In this document: piece by piece, positions 33,276 to 41,879 of the stretch
Position numbering within the stretch: the stretch's first letter is position 1
How the letters are laid out: the number at the start of each line of letters is the position of its first letter
NCBI GenBank assembly: GCA_002411175.1
Contig: DHRN01000049.1
Location: forward strand, 1 to 46,460
Direction: 5' to 3'
From: Anaerolineaceae bacterium UBA5311
GTDB lineage: Bacteria > Chloroflexota > Anaerolineae > Anaerolineales > Anaerolineaceae
Length of the DNA stretch: 46,460 nucleotides
Translations under genes and position numbers: made by a program
The notes under the pieces: model-generated
The model's input: only the letters and a program-made list of their open reading frames with translations
What the model was told of the DNA's origin: nothing
The model's database searches: none

Positions 33276-33281
33276 AGAGTC

Positions 33282-34154
33282 ATGACTGATGAACTGACTC
33301 TTGACATCAGACCCTCACCGATCGCCGGGACCTGGTATCCCGGCGATGCGGAACGAATAAAACGGGAAGTTGCCGCTTACCTGCAGCAATCCAGCCAGGT
33401 TCGCTGCGAGGGTGAGGTGAAAGGTCTGATTTTGCCGCATGCTGGCTGGTATTATTCCGGTCTCACCGCGGCGCACGCCCTCAAAGCCATCGAAGGGCAT
33501 ACCTATCAACGCGTTATCATTGTCTCCCCTTCCCACCAGGGCTACCGCGGGCACCTGCTCACAACCGGGCACGATGCCTACCAAACCCCACTTGGTATCA
33601 TCATGGTTGACCATCGTTCTTTAAGCCGGCTGACCGATTCCCTGGCAAAAAAACAAGTTGTGCTCAACCCTATCCGCAATGACCGTGAGCATGCTGTCGA
33701 AATCGAGCTGCCCTTTTTGCAATACTTGCTCGATGGTCAATTTGAGTTGATTCCAATCATGATGATGGATCAATCCCTGCTTGTAGCTCAAACACTCTCC
33801 GATGCTTTGTTGGAGCTGATCAACTCTTACCCGCAAAACGAAAAAACCCTCCTGGTTGCCAGCAGTGATCTTTCCCACTTCCACGACCAACATCAGGCAA
33901 ACCGGCTTGATCAAAATCTGATCGAAGGTTTGCGGGATTTCGACCCTGCAAAATTTTACAAACTCAAATCCAACCACAACGCGGAGGCATGCGGACATGC
34001 AGCCATGGCAACCGTCCTGCTTGCCGCCAGGAAGCTGGGCGCAAACCAGGTCACCATCGCCGATTATCGCACCTCGGGCGATGTGAGCGGTGATCTCAGT
34101 TCGGTGGTTGGCTATGTTTCTGCCATCCTATCCACGGGGAACGAGGTCGGTTGA
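33282..34154 (+). CDS. MEMO-family protein (AmmeMemoRadiSam system protein B)
   Basis: A 290-residue protein of the MEMO/AMMECR-associated family, related to non-haem-iron dioxygenases. Signs are RPSPIAGTWYPGD, LILPHAGWYYSG (first His), REHAVEIELPFLQ, LVASSDLSHFH and AEACGHAAMATVL. The histidines and acidic residues in these segments match the metal pocket. In many bacteria it belongs to a three-part system with an AMMECR1 protein and a radical SAM enzyme; neither is present here. The start is fixed by a -10-like box six bases upstream. The stop is followed after one base by the next gene. Its function is not established. Confidence 0.9.
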   Translation: MTDELTLDIRPSPIAGTWYPGDAERIKREVAAYLQQSSQVRCEGEVKGLILPHAGWYYSGLTAAHALKAIEGHTYQRVIIVSPSHQGYRGHLLTTGHDAYQTPLGIIMVDHRSLSRLTDSLAKKQVVLNPIRNDREHAVEIELPFLQYLLDGQFELIPIMMMDQSLLVAQTLSDALLELINSYPQNEKTLLVASSDLSHFHDQHQANRLDQNLIEGLRDFDPAKFYKLKSNHNAEACGHAAMATVLLAARKLGANQVTIADYRTSGDVSGDLSSVVGYVSAILSTGNEVG

Positions 34155-34155
34155 T

Positions 34156-35133
34156 ATGAAAACTCGAAGAGCCTTCACGAACATTGCCCTGTCGATCCTG
34201 GTCCTGACTGCCTCGGTCGCCTGCGCGTCGGAATCACAGGGTCGCCCAACCGCTTTTCCGACCGACGCGCCTACATCAACGCTCGTCCCAACGCTCACCG
34301 AAACCCCAACCCCCGTGCCCACTTCCACGATGACGCCCACACCGACGATGACGCCCACGCCAACCCTCGTGCCAACCGCTACGCCAACTTACACGGCAAC
34401 GCCAATCCCAACCCGGCTTGCCCAGCTGCCCGCGCTCAACACTACTGGGAACGTGGTCGTCGACTGGTCTTATTTTTACCTGACTCGCAAGGAAAACCTT
34501 GAAGATGGCAGCCTGGTCAGCCTCGATGCCATGGTAGCCTTCCAATTAATGGATCGGGGCATCCACACGGAGACAATCCGGGTTTTGGGCGAAGACATAA
34601 CCATTTTCTATTTGCGCGTCCAGCATGATTTCGACCAAACCATCAGTGAGGTCAAATTAATCCTGACCGGGTTTTTTGGAGCGGGGCTCGAGGTCCGCAA
34701 TGTGCCAGCCGACGGATCGACTTATGTAAATATCCATGAACGCAAAGCCAATGTATTGCTCGAACCCTGGAATCTTCACGCGGAGTGGATTTTGCCTCCC
34801 AGTCAACGTGAACCTTTGTTTGAAGCCATGCGGCTTGATGAGCTTGAAGAATACCTTGGAGAACTGCCCGACCAGGTCATCTTGCTGGCTGACCATCCCG
34901 TTATTATTAGAAGTGACACCTGGAATCAGCGCTACCTCGATATGGAACGCATCAGCGCGTCGGCTGCCCGTCTATCTCCATTCTTTGCATTCAACGAATT
35001 TAACCAGATGGTCGGGCAAACCACCATGGCTCATGTCTGGCAAAATTACCTCGCTTTCTCCAGCGATATCCCCGCTGACCTGGTTAATAAGATGGTTTTC
35101 TCGGCTGAATACCTCGTTTTCGTCACGCCGTAG
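34156..35133 (+). CDS. Lipoprotein-like protein with Thr/Pro linker, unknown domain
   Basis: A 325-residue secreted protein. The N terminus is a signal peptide ending ASVAC, with C23 as a possible lipidated cysteine (the -3 position is not ideal). Residues about 35-90 are Thr/Pro rich (many 'PTPT' repeats). The rest is a unique domain starting ALNTTGNVVVDWSYFYL and containing TIFYLRVQHDFDQTI, GAGLEVRNVPADGS and VILLADHPVI. No family was recognised. The start two bases after the MEMO stop suggests co-transcription. The gene precedes priA by eight bases. Confidence 0.75.
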   Translation: MKTRRAFTNIALSILVLTASVACASESQGRPTAFPTDAPTSTLVPTLTETPTPVPTSTMTPTPTMTPTPTLVPTATPTYTATPIPTRLAQLPALNTTGNVVVDWSYFYLTRKENLEDGSLVSLDAMVAFQLMDRGIHTETIRVLGEDITIFYLRVQHDFDQTISEVKLILTGFFGAGLEVRNVPADGSTYVNIHERKANVLLEPWNLHAEWILPPSQREPLFEAMRLDELEEYLGELPDQVILLADHPVIIRSDTWNQRYLDMERISASAARLSPFFAFNEFNQMVGQTTMAHVWQNYLAFSSDIPADLVNKMVFSAEYLVFVTP

Positions 35134-35141
35134 GCGCAGAT

Positions 35142-37652
35142 ATGGGTAACTTTGCCGATGTCAGCGTCAATATAAGCCATATCGATCGTACTTTTCACTA
35201 TTCAATCCCCGAAAACCTCCGTAGACAGGTACAGCCTGGCAGCCTGGTAATCGTTCCCTTCGGAAAACAGATCGTCCAGGGCGTTGTCCTCAGCCTGCTT
35301 GAGCAGCCCGAAGTCTCCGAAACCCTCCCCATTGCGGAGCTGCTGGCGCCGGATACCCTGCTAACCCGGCAGCAGATCGACCTGGCACACTGGCTCAGTC
35401 AATACTACTTTACCCCCCTGGGAGCCTGTGTGCAGCTGATGATCCCCACCGGTCTCTCGCGTCGGGCTGATATCCAGGTGGGTCTGACCACTGACCTCCC
35501 GCAGGATTTGAAACGATTTGGTTCCACCCAACAGCGTTTGCTCAAACTCCTGGCAAAACGGGGAGAATTGCGCGGAACGCAAATTGATCATGCCCTGCCC
35601 AAAGCAGACTGGCGTAAAACACTCGACAAGTTACGCGCCAAGGGGTTAATCCGCACCAGCAACGTCCTGCCTCCTCCGCGTGTTGCCGCGAAAACCCTGC
35701 GGACAGCTGCCCTTTCGATCGAACCGGGCGCAGTCGAAAACCTCGACCCTGAACAAGTTGGCAAAACTCCAGTCACCCAGGAGAGGCGTTTTAGGGCGCT
35801 CCGGTTGCTCGCCCGGCAAGCTTTTCCTCTCGATTTATCCTGGATTTATGCCGAAACGGGGACGACATACTCCGACCTCTCTTACCTGGCGGATGCCGGG
35901 TTGATCCATTTCAATGAAACTGAAGTCTGGCGTGACCCCCTTGCAGAACTGGATGTCAGGCAGGACCACGCTCCGGAATTCACCAGCGACCAACAAAACG
36001 CCTGGGCGGAAATCCGCGAAGAAGAGGGAAAAACCAACCCGCGTCCGGTCTTGCTCCAGGGGGTGACGGGCTCAGGAAAGACAGAGGTTTACATGCGGGC
36101 TGTCGCGGGGACCCTCGCGCAGAACAGGCAATGCCTGGTTTTGGTGCCCGAAATTTCCATGACCCCGCAAACCGTCCGACGCTTTATGGCGCGCTTCCCC
36201 AACCAGGTTGGGCTCTACCATTCCAGGCTCTCTGAGGGCGAGCGTTATGACACGTGGCGTCGCGCCAGGCTTGGTGACCTGAAGATTATTATTGGTTCAC
36301 GCAGCGCGTTATTTGTGCCCTTGCCTCAGCTTGGGCTGATCGTCATCGATGAGTGCGACAACAGCTCTTACACCGAAACTGAACGTGCCCCCTTTTACCA
36401 GGCTGTCCATACCGCTGAAACCCTGGCAGACCTCAGCCATGCACAGCTGCTTCTGGGCAGCGCCACTCCAGGCATCGAACAGCACTTCAACGCCAAACGT
36501 GGAGAGTGGCGCCTGGTCGAATTACCTCGCCGCGTTTTAGCCCATCGTCAAAGCCTTGAACAACAGGCAGCATCTCTTAAATTTGAGCTCCCACCCCCCC
36601 AGCACGCCAACGATTTGCTCACTTTCGAGTTGCCAAAAGTCGAAATTGTCGATATGCGCAAGGAGCTGAGGATGGGCAACTCCAGTGTGCTTTCGCGGCT
36701 GCTGGAAAACAAGCTCGAACAGGTTCTCTCGAGGCAGCAGCAAGCAATTCTCTTCCTCAACCGACGCGGCAAGGCAACCTATGTTTTCTGCCGGAATTGC
36801 GGAAAGAGCCTGCGCTGCCCCAATGACAAGCAGCCCCTGGTCTGGCATGGACCACAAACTGGTCTCCTCTGCCACCTGTGCGGTTACACGCGCAAAATGC
36901 CGGAAATTTGCCCTGAATGCGGCAGCAAACAAATCCGCCAGCTTGGTCTGGGCACAGCCAGGCTGGAAGATATGGTTAAAAAGAACTTTCCAAACGCGCG
37001 GATCTTACGGTGGGATGCCGATACGACCAAAAACAAAAATGATCACGATTTGATCCTCTCCCATTTCGCGGCACACCGGGCAGATATCCTCATCGGTACG
37101 CAAATGCTGGCTAAGGGTCTTGACCTTCCCCTGGTCACGCTTGTTGGGATCATTCTTGCGGAAGTCGGTTTAAATTTGCCAGATTATCGCGCAGCCGAGC
37201 GGTCTTTCCAGGTGCTCACCCAGGTCAGCGGTCGTGCCGGGCGCAGCCCGCTGGGCGGTGAGGTGGTCTTACAGACCTATGAGCCCGACAATTATGTCAT
37301 CCAGGCTGCCGCAAGGCATGATTACGAGGGCTTTTACAAGCAGGAGCTCCAGCTGCGTCGTGACCTGGGCTACCCACCCTTCACGCGGCTCGTCAGGCTG
37401 GAATATCGCGCTCTAAAAGCCGACAAAGCTGAAGAAGCAGCCCACTCGCTCGCTCAACACATCCGTGAACTGATCGAAGCCCAAACTTTGACCCAAACCA
37501 GTATGATCGGTCCCCAGCCCTCCTATTATCCAAAAATGTATGGCTACTGGCGCTGGCAAATCGTCCTGCGCGGTCCCAACCCCCGCAATCTGCTTGCAAA
37601 TTTGCCAATAAAGGGGTGGCAAATCGAAATCGACCCGGTTAGCCTGCTATAA
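35142..37652 (+). CDS. priA: Primosomal protein N' (replication restart helicase)
   Basis: An 836-residue PriA. An N-terminal 3'-DNA-binding domain (about 1-110) and a winged helix are followed by the helicase core: Walker A GVTGSGKT at 307-314, motif II DECD at 403-406 and LLGSATPG at 437-444. The zinc domain (550-593) carries seven of the eight expected cysteines; C448 of E. coli is replaced by D562. The spacing of the other seven is exact. The C-terminal helicase lobe has ILIGTQMLAKGLDLPLVTLVGI and QVSGRAGRSPLGG. PriA reloads the replisome at stalled forks. Motif II is normally DEEH, so this copy is divergent but keeps the key D-E pair. Confidence 0.93.
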   Translation: MGNFADVSVNISHIDRTFHYSIPENLRRQVQPGSLVIVPFGKQIVQGVVLSLLEQPEVSETLPIAELLAPDTLLTRQQIDLAHWLSQYYFTPLGACVQLMIPTGLSRRADIQVGLTTDLPQDLKRFGSTQQRLLKLLAKRGELRGTQIDHALPKADWRKTLDKLRAKGLIRTSNVLPPPRVAAKTLRTAALSIEPGAVENLDPEQVGKTPVTQERRFRALRLLARQAFPLDLSWIYAETGTTYSDLSYLADAGLIHFNETEVWRDPLAELDVRQDHAPEFTSDQQNAWAEIREEEGKTNPRPVLLQGVTGSGKTEVYMRAVAGTLAQNRQCLVLVPEISMTPQTVRRFMARFPNQVGLYHSRLSEGERYDTWRRARLGDLKIIIGSRSALFVPLPQLGLIVIDECDNSSYTETERAPFYQAVHTAETLADLSHAQLLLGSATPGIEQHFNAKRGEWRLVELPRRVLAHRQSLEQQAASLKFELPPPQHANDLLTFELPKVEIVDMRKELRMGNSSVLSRLLENKLEQVLSRQQQAILFLNRRGKATYVFCRNCGKSLRCPNDKQPLVWHGPQTGLLCHLCGYTRKMPEICPECGSKQIRQLGLGTARLEDMVKKNFPNARILRWDADTTKNKNDHDLILSHFAAHRADILIGTQMLAKGLDLPLVTLVGIILAEVGLNLPDYRAAERSFQVLTQVSGRAGRSPLGGEVVLQTYEPDNYVIQAAARHDYEGFYKQELQLRRDLGYPPFTRLVRLEYRALKADKAEEAAHSLAQHIRELIEAQTLTQTSMIGPQPSYYPKMYGYWRWQIVLRGPNPRNLLANLPIKGWQIEIDPVSLL

Positions 37653-37653
37653 T
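37648..37653 (+). promoter_or_regulatory. Possible -10 box upstream of the MFS gene
   Basis: TATAAT overlaps the last bases of priA, about 73 bases before the MFS start. No clear -35 box is visible, so the MFS gene may instead be read through from priA. Confidence 0.35.
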
Positions 37654-37725
37654 CGGTCTGTTGCCAGTTTCAACAGAGCAGCCCAAACCTGTATTCTCAA
37701 TTTAACCTCATGGAGGAACTTACAA

Positions 37726-39168
37726 ATGAACGCTCCTGATGTAAAGAAGCCCCCGAAGTGGTTCGATGCCATAACGATGAACATCATCTATTTCGGAATT
37801 ACCCTCAGGTCGCAAACCCTGACACCGTTAATCGCCCCTTTGCTGGTTCAACAATTCGTAGGCGAGAGCTCCAAGGGCAGCGCCTATGGCACAATCCGCC
37901 TGGTAACCCTCATGGTGGCTTTATTGGTCCAGGCGCTCGCGGGAGCGTTATCCGACCGAAGCACCTCGCGCTTCGGAAAACGCAGACCTTTCATCGCCCT
38001 CAGCGGTATCCTTGAAATTATCGCCTTCATCGCCGTCGGTATCATCGCTGGTACGATGGAAGGGATGGCTGGTTATTATGCCTTGTTCGCCGTGCTGATT
38101 TTTTCGATGGTTTCTTCCAACATCGGTCATGGCGCTGCTCAGGGGTTGATCCCCGACCTGGTACCAACTGAAAAACGGGGTCGCTATTCTGCCATCAAAG
38201 CTTTCTTTGAGCTGCCGCTCCCTCTGATCGTGGTTGCTTTCACCGTCAGCCGCATGGTTTCCAACGGCAATATCTGGGGTGCGATCATCACTATTTCAGT
38301 TGTCATGGCAGCAACCACGCTTTTAACCATGTTCGTGCGTGAAGAACCCCAAAAAGGACCCGCAAAGCCGATCGACTGGCAAGCCGTCGGGCGACTTGTG
38401 CTCATGACCCTTACCTTTACGGCGATTATCCTCCTGGTCGGTTGGGGTGTACGCCAGCTCCTGCCCACGCTGCAGTCTCTGCCCAATCAGCAATCCAGGG
38501 TTCTGATCGCCATTGTCGGCGTTGTTGGCATGTTGATTGCCGTGGCAGTTGGGGTAATCTTCTCGGTTCGCATCAGCCTGGGCGAGCAAGCCAGCAAACG
38601 CTCCTCCTTCACCTGGTGGGTGATCAACCGACTGGCTTTTTTGGTTGGCGCAAACAACCTGAGCAGCTTTGTGTTGTATTTCATCCAGGAACGCTTCCCC
38701 CAATTCGCAGGTGAGAGAGCTGCCGGTCCCACCTCACAACTTATGCTCGTCGTCGGCATCGCCATTCTCCTGATCTCCCTGCCTGGAGGCTGGTTGACCG
38801 ATAAATTCGGCAAAAAACCGCTTATCTTCTTTAGTGGAATTCTGGCTTTTCTGGGCACACTGATTGTGATCATCGCCACTACCATGCCTGTTATCTACGT
38901 TGGTGGTGTCCTCATTGGTCTGGCGACTGGTATCTTCTTTTCAGCCAACTGGGCGTTGGGCACCGATTTGGTGCCTGCAGATCAGAGCGGCAAATGGCTG
39001 GGCATTTCAAACCTGGCTGGTGCCGGCGCTGGAGCTGTGGGCGCCTATATTGGCGGTCCGATCGGCGATAGCGCCGGTTATGTGCTCCTGATGGGCTTGT
39101 ATGGTTTCCTGTTCCTGTTCTCCACCCTGGCGCTATTCAGGATCAAACCCTCACCAGTCGAGGCATAG
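37726..39168 (+). CDS. MFS transporter (GPH/sugar-type)
   Basis: A 480-residue permease with about twelve membrane helices and a central cytoplasmic loop near residue 205-225. The loop between helices 2 and 3 has the basic signature DRSTSRFGKRRPFI, and the second half has TDKFGKKPLI at the equivalent place. DRxxxRxGrRRPf-like loops are typical of the GPH and sucrose/H+ symporter groups. Transport of sugars or glycosides is thus possible. GGAGG precedes the ATG by about eight bases. It faces the convergent SIMPL gene across a shared terminator. Confidence 0.92.
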   Translation: MNAPDVKKPPKWFDAITMNIIYFGITLRSQTLTPLIAPLLVQQFVGESSKGSAYGTIRLVTLMVALLVQALAGALSDRSTSRFGKRRPFIALSGILEIIAFIAVGIIAGTMEGMAGYYALFAVLIFSMVSSNIGHGAAQGLIPDLVPTEKRGRYSAIKAFFELPLPLIVVAFTVSRMVSNGNIWGAIITISVVMAATTLLTMFVREEPQKGPAKPIDWQAVGRLVLMTLTFTAIILLVGWGVRQLLPTLQSLPNQQSRVLIAIVGVVGMLIAVAVGVIFSVRISLGEQASKRSSFTWWVINRLAFLVGANNLSSFVLYFIQERFPQFAGERAAGPTSQLMLVVGIAILLISLPGGWLTDKFGKKPLIFFSGILAFLGTLIVIIATTMPVIYVGGVLIGLATGIFFSANWALGTDLVPADQSGKWLGISNLAGAGAGAVGAYIGGPIGDSAGYVLLMGLYGFLFLFSTLALFRIKPSPVEA

Positions 39169-39188
39169 ACAAACCCCCGCGTAATTCA

Positions 39189-39214
39189 AAACTCCCGGCA
39201 TAAACCGGGAGTTT
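39189..39214. terminator. Bidirectional terminator
   Basis: AAACTCCCGG / CCGGGAGTTT is a perfect stem with a six-base loop. It has A/T runs on both sides, so it can stop both the MFS gene and the convergent SIMPL gene. Confidence 0.8.
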
Positions 39215-39234
39215 CAATCTGAGGCAACAAAATG

Positions 39235-39987
39235 TTATTTATCGCCGAATTCATACACCAGGTCGGCATTGGCTGTCACAACGATCTGACCAGCTGAAAT
39301 CGGCACTGTGCTGTCTTCTCTCGAAGCCCCGCCGCCCATTCCATAACCAGCTAATGGCTGAACGTAACTGTTGTTGATCACGCTGATGGATTGGATTTTA
39401 CCCAGGCTAACACCTGCCGTTTCGGCAACTGAAAGCGCCCGGGCTTCTGCATCCTGAATCGCCAGGTCGCGGGCTTGCCGGATCGCATCAGAACGATTGT
39501 TGATATCAAAGCTGATTCCATAGACCTGGTTCGCTCCGGCAGACAAAGCCGCGTCCAGAATCTCGCTCAACATGGGCAGGTCGCGCACGATAATGTAGAG
39601 CGTGTTGTCAACTGCGAAATTTACTCCGACCACGTTTGACATGTTGTCATAACGGTTCATTGAATATACGTTGAAGTTGGAGGTTTGGATATCTTTCTCT
39701 TCAACACCCATGTCAATGATCGCTGCAATGATTGCCTGTGCCTGGTCGTTGTTGTCATTGACGGCACTGGTCACATCTTCAGCTTCGGTATGGACACCTA
39801 CGTTGATGTAAGCAATATCAGGCACAAGGATTATCTCGCCAACGCCTGTCACGGCGATTGTGCGCATACTGCCTGGGGAATTAACAATTGGCTGGGCATT
39901 GGTTACCGGAAGAGCCTGGCAGGCTCCCAGGGCTAAGATTCCAACCAACAAGAGTGGAACGATAAGGTTGATCTTTTTAGTTTTCAT
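39235..39987 (-). CDS. SIMPL (DUF541) domain lipoprotein
   Basis: A 250-residue lipoprotein. The lipobox LGAC ends the signal peptide at C23. The SIMPL domain begins RTIAVTGVGEIILVPDIAYINVGV, continues IQTSNFNVYSMNRYD and IIVRDLPMLSEILDAALSAGANQVYGISF, and ends DAIRQARDLAIQDAEARALSVAE. The family is known from the periplasm in diverse bacteria, with roles in envelope stability suggested. The gene is monocistronic and divergent from the nurA-herA operon. Confidence 0.92.
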   Translation of the reverse strand: MKTKKINLIVPLLLVGILALGACQALPVTNAQPIVNSPGSMRTIAVTGVGEIILVPDIAYINVGVHTEAEDVTSAVNDNNDQAQAIIAAIIDMGVEEKDIQTSNFNVYSMNRYDNMSNVVGVNFAVDNTLYIIVRDLPMLSEILDAALSAGANQVYGISFDINNRSDAIRQARDLAIQDAEARALSVAETAGVSLGKIQSISVINNSYVQPLAGYGMGGGASREDSTVPISAGQIVVTANADLVYEFGDK

Positions 39988-40067
39988 TTTCGTCTCCTTA
40001 CGAAATTACTTCACCCTCAAGACGAAACACCGCCTGCTTTTGTTCCAATTTCTGTTAGTAGTATGGT

Positions 40068-40073
40068 TATAAT
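40068..40073 (+). promoter_or_regulatory. -10 box for the nurA-herA operon
   Basis: TATAAT begins 34 bases upstream of the ATG at 40102, leaving a leader of about 22 bases that contains GGAG at 40093-40096. It rules against the in-frame ATG at 40063. Confidence 0.55.
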
Positions 40074-40101
40074 TGGAATTAGCTTCCATACTGGAGATGT
40101 A

Positions 40102-41265
40102 ATGCCCATTAACTATGCCTCTGTCGAAAATTTAGCCAGTAAATTTGTTGAGCAAAGCCTGCAGCGGCAGGCAGAATCGGACCAGCTTGCCGCGCAGATG
40201 AGCGCTGTCTTCGAGCTGGCATCCGGCACGCCCGACCAACTTTGCCAGAGTATCGAACAAGCAGAAATTACCGAAACCAAGCTTTACACCGCCAAACCCA
40301 TGCATGAAGCTCTGCTCTCCAGCTTCCCCCTGCCCCAGCAGCCCGACGAATTCACCCTTCTGGCTGCAGACGGCTCGCAAATTGTCCCCAGCCGTCACCG
40401 CGCGCTTCAATTCGGTTTGATCAACGTCGGCTTGTTCAAAGTGCGCTTTGGGTCTTCGCAGCCTCCGATCATCGACCTGGTTTCAGAGTTGTTGAATCTT
40501 GATGAAATCTTTACCCCCGATGGCAGCCTGATCAGCGATGATGACATCGCCCTGCAGCGCGACCTGCGTGAACGCAGGCTTATCCGGGAAAACATTACCA
40601 GCGAAGACCTTCCGCCTGTTCTGACGGTCACAGACGGTCCTCTCGACCTTTTTTATCGAAGCAGCATCCAGGGCGGAAAAAACCAGCAAGCGCAGAGCGA
40701 AGTTTATCAGCTGGATCAGCGCCTCGAGCAGGAAGGCGTGATCAGTGCCGGCTATATCGACAAGCCCGGTTCTGCCATGCTGGATAACATGCTTGAGATC
40801 TTCCAAAACTCACAATCGGCAGCATCGCCAGCCTCCGAAAAAAAGAAAAGGCGCGTGAGCGACCGTGCTCTGCTTTCTCGTCGCCTGATGCCCGGTCACC
40901 GTTCCGCCCTGTTCGAGATTATCTCCCGGCGCACGCCGGTAAACCCCCAACGCTTGCATTGCGCGTTCTTTTATCTGAATGTCGCTGCCGATGCCGGTGC
41001 TGAATGGTTGGTCCGCGTAGAAATCCCTTTCTGGTCGTCACAAAAAGCAGAGTTGGTCAATTTTGTCCACGCAGCGCTCTACAATGACGCCCAGGTGCTC
41101 GATACGCACCCTTATCCCTACGCGCTCCATCGTGCCCACGAACTCGCCCTGGTTCGCCAGGCTGAATATGAAGAAATCGAAAACCTGCTCCTGGGTAAAA
41201 TGCCCCGGGAAACCCGCGGTGTCTCTTCCCGCTCCAATAAAGATCACTGGAAAGGTCAAAAATGA
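40102..41265 (+). CDS. nurA: NurA-like 5'-3' nuclease
   Basis: A 387-residue NurA-domain protein, the nuclease partner of HerA. Conserved metal-binding positions are seen: D90 in LLAADGSQIVPSRH, D178 in LTVTDGPLD, E308 in VRVEIPF and D334/H336 in LDTHPYPYALHRA. In archaea NurA with HerA resects DNA ends for recombination. The start is set by GGAG at 40093 and the TATAAT at 40068; the longer frame from 40063 adds 13 residues. It overlaps the next gene as ATGA. The presence next to herA makes the assignment firm; activity is inferred. Confidence 0.9.
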   Translation: MPINYASVENLASKFVEQSLQRQAESDQLAAQMSAVFELASGTPDQLCQSIEQAEITETKLYTAKPMHEALLSSFPLPQQPDEFTLLAADGSQIVPSRHRALQFGLINVGLFKVRFGSSQPPIIDLVSELLNLDEIFTPDGSLISDDDIALQRDLRERRLIRENITSEDLPPVLTVTDGPLDLFYRSSIQGGKNQQAQSEVYQLDQRLEQEGVISAGYIDKPGSAMLDNMLEIFQNSQSAASPASEKKKRRVSDRALLSRRLMPGHRSALFEIISRRTPVNPQRLHCAFFYLNVAADAGAEWLVRVEIPFWSSQKAELVNFVHAALYNDAQVLDTHPYPYALHRAHELALVRQAEYEEIENLLLGKMPRETRGVSSRSNKDHWKGQK

Positions 41266-41879
41266 GTAATACCCTCAAAAGCATCCCGATCGGCAAGCTG
41301 CTTCGGGCAGAAAACAGCCAGTTTGTGGCTGGCTGCCGCGTTAAAGAGCTGGAAACGCCGGCTTTTGGCTCCCTGGTCAAAGTCCGCCTGGAGGAAAACA
41401 CCGATATTTACGGACTGATCACGCACATCCTGATTAACGATGACAGCCTTGTGCGTCAGCTGGTCTCGGGTGTCAGCATCCCCAGCGAATACACCGCTGA
41501 CAACCGTTACAACCGCAACCTTCCGGTCGAGATTCACGTTCTGACCATCGGTTTTGCCCAAAATGGCGTTATCTCACACCGTCTGCCGCCTCGCCCTCCT
41601 CTCAGCCTTGATCACCTCTTCCTCTGCGATCAGGATGACATCCGCGCCTTTACAGCAGCCGGAGACCATGGCTACCTGCGCCATATCCTGCGCCTGCAGG
41701 ACCAGCCGGTCGAAGAGCTTCTGGCTGCTCATCTCTCACAAGCCAAACCGCTCCATGAAAAAAACGGAGATTTTGCCTGGTATGGAGCCGCCTGCCAAAA
41801 GCTGATTACCCTGCTGCGTGACGACTACCCCCGCCTTACCGTCGTCCTCGACGTGTTGACTGAACTGGAGCGTGCCTGA
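41262..41879 (+). CDS. HAS-barrel-like protein between nurA and herA
   Basis: A 205-residue protein that I could not place in a named family. Its first 110 residues (SIPIGKLLRAENSQFVAGCR, ELETPAFGSLVKVRL, IYGLITHILINDDSLVR) look like the HAS-barrel that opens HerA and V/F-type ATPases. The rest is helical (HLFLCDQDDIRAF, LRHILRLQDQPVEEL, FAWYGAACQKLITLL). It has no nuclease or ATPase motif and is not Mre11. ATGA overlap with nurA and a one-base overlap with herA indicate fixed stoichiometry with them. A plausible guess is a docking or regulatory subunit for the HerA ring. Confidence 0.75.
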   Translation: MSNTLKSIPIGKLLRAENSQFVAGCRVKELETPAFGSLVKVRLEENTDIYGLITHILINDDSLVRQLVSGVSIPSEYTADNRYNRNLPVEIHVLTIGFAQNGVISHRLPPRPPLSLDHLFLCDQDDIRAFTAAGDHGYLRHILRLQDQPVEELLAAHLSQAKPLHEKNGDFAWYGAACQKLITLLRDDYPRLTVVLDVLTELERA

